This document shows, piece after piece, positions 63,434 through 64,000 of a DNA stretch of 64,000 nt (positions are counted from its first letter, which is position 1; every line of letters begins with the position of its first letter). The translations under genes were made by a program, and so were the position numbers. Below the pieces are notes generated by a model. The model searched no databases. It had not been told where the DNA came from and was given only the letters and a program-made list of their open reading frames with translations. The stretch is from Mycolicibacterium cosmeticum (lineage in GTDB: Bacteria > Actinomycetota > Actinomycetes > Mycobacteriales > Mycobacteriaceae). The stretch covers positions 992,001 to 1,056,000 of the forward strand of contig NZ_CCBB010000001.1 of the NCBI RefSeq assembly GCF_000613185.1. Direction: 5' to 3'.

Positions 63434-64000
63434 ATGTCGATGCATGAAATCGATCTCACTCGAATGGACCTCAATCTGCTCGTGGTCTTCGAGGCTCTGC
63501 TGCGCGAACGCCACGTCGGACGCGCGGCCGCCACGCTGTCCCTGTCCCAATCGGCGACCAGCCACGCACTCGGCCGACTGCGCACGATGTTCGACGATCC
63601 GCTGTTCGTCCGTCACCCGCGCGGCGTCGAACCCACCACACGGGCAAGGGAACTGGCAGAACCCATCGCCGACGCTTTGTCGCGCGTGCGGCGGATCATG
63701 GCTCCGCAGCCGACTTTCGAGCCGGCGACCCTCCGGCGCACTTTCACGGTTGCCACCCACGATTACGCGCTCGCGGTGCTCGCACCGGCCCTGATGGCGG
63801 AGTTGCGCGCGCAAGCTCCCGGCGTGGATCTCCGATGCGTCAGCGCCGACCCGGTCACCGTCGTCGACGGGCTGGACCGCGGCGAATTCGACTTTGCCCT
63901 CGGCGGTTTCGTCGATCTGACCGTCGATCGGATGGCGCGGACAGTGCTGTTCTCCGATCGGTTCGTCGGCGTGGCCCGCATCGGCCATCCGGACATCCGG
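63434..64000 (+). CDS. LysR-family regulator, C-terminus cut by window edge
   Basis: 189 residues visible from ATG 63434, frame open to the edge. EIDLTRMDLNLLVVFEALLRERHVGRAAATLSLSQSATSHALGRLRTMFDDPLFVR is the NodD/NahR-type LysR winged helix. The effector domain begins at RTFTVATHDYALAVLAPALM. It is divergent from the flavin monooxygenase with a 51-base gap and is probably its activator, the classical nahR-like layout. Confidence 0.9.
   Translation, partial: MSMHEIDLTRMDLNLLVVFEALLRERHVGRAAATLSLSQSATSHALGRLRTMFDDPLFVRHPRGVEPTTRARELAEPIADALSRVRRIMAPQPTFEPATLRRTFTVATHDYALAVLAPALMAELRAQAPGVDLRCVSADPVTVVDGLDRGEFDFALGGFVDLTVDRMARTVLFSDRFVGVARIGHPDIR

Overview
The window looks like part of the chromosome of a fast-growing mycobacterium (Mycolicibacterium-like). 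The evidence is uniformly high G+C, an MmpS/MmpL lipid-transport pair, an antigen-85-type secreted esterase, F420/FMN luciferase-like oxidoreductases, a full-length carboxylic acid reductase and several genes that seem to be leaderless. This is inference from gene content. I see no rRNA, tRNA, CRISPR array, insertion sequence or phage gene, and no stretch above 300 bases lacks a gene.

Region 1 (1-18,090) is a catabolic cluster. Fifteen minus-strand genes run from 15,594 to the left edge with 4-base overlaps or very short gaps. In transcription order they are an MhpC-like hydrolase, an MhpA-like flavin hydroxylase, an MhpB-like ring-cleavage dioxygenase, a 3-ketosteroid-dehydrogenase-like flavoprotein, a luciferase-like oxidoreductase, an SDR, a cyclase-family hydrolase, an alpha/beta hydrolase, an SDR, then a TetR regulator with its own palindrome, a 3Fe-4S ferredoxin, a P450, an amidohydrolase and two M24-fold proteins. 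A divergent IclR gene and a second KstD-like gene lie to the right and end in a very long perfect hairpin. Together they would oxidise, ring-cleave and hydrolyse a phenolic or polycyclic substrate.

Region 2 (18,094-31,155) is the best candidate for an undescribed system. It holds a split coenzyme-B12-dependent acyl-CoA mutase and its MeaB chaperone, an Ltp2-like aldolase with a DUF35 partner, a crotonase-fold protein lacking both usual catalytic glutamates, two acyl-CoA ligases, a CaiB-type CoA transferase, two SDRs, a 2Fe-2S ferredoxin, a luciferase-like oxidoreductase and a 100-residue unknown protein. Three divergent promoter regions carry a GAGAATG element; two of these are near-perfect palindromes with the same core, which suggests one regulon. 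The likely role is activation, carbon-skeleton rearrangement and retro-aldol cleavage of a branched or cyclic carboxylic acid.

Region 3 (31,311-41,616) has a small membrane protein, MmpS-MmpL behind a palindrome, a carboxylic acid reductase behind a 46-bp near-perfect inverted repeat, an Ag85-like esterase, and a divergent LysR/SDR pair.

Region 4 (41,663-49,977) is a sugar-use locus: a NagB-like deaminase, a GH4 glycosidase and a DeoR repressor on the minus strand, divergent from a PfkB kinase and a complete ABC sugar importer. It suggests import, phosphorylation by the kinase, cleavage by GH4 and deamination, without a PTS.

Region 5 (50,012-64,000) is a mix of small housekeeping, stress and regulatory genes. 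These include P-loop kinases, a GNAT, a SnoaL-like protein, DUF1622, two tiny membrane-protein genes, a MarR gene whose tandem palindromes cover a leaderless start, a PASTA lipoprotein, an HTH-DUF3887 protein, XRE, HxlR, TetR and LysR regulators, a haloalkane-dehalogenase-like enzyme, peptidase E, an SDR, a DUF4333 lipoprotein and a flavin monooxygenase.
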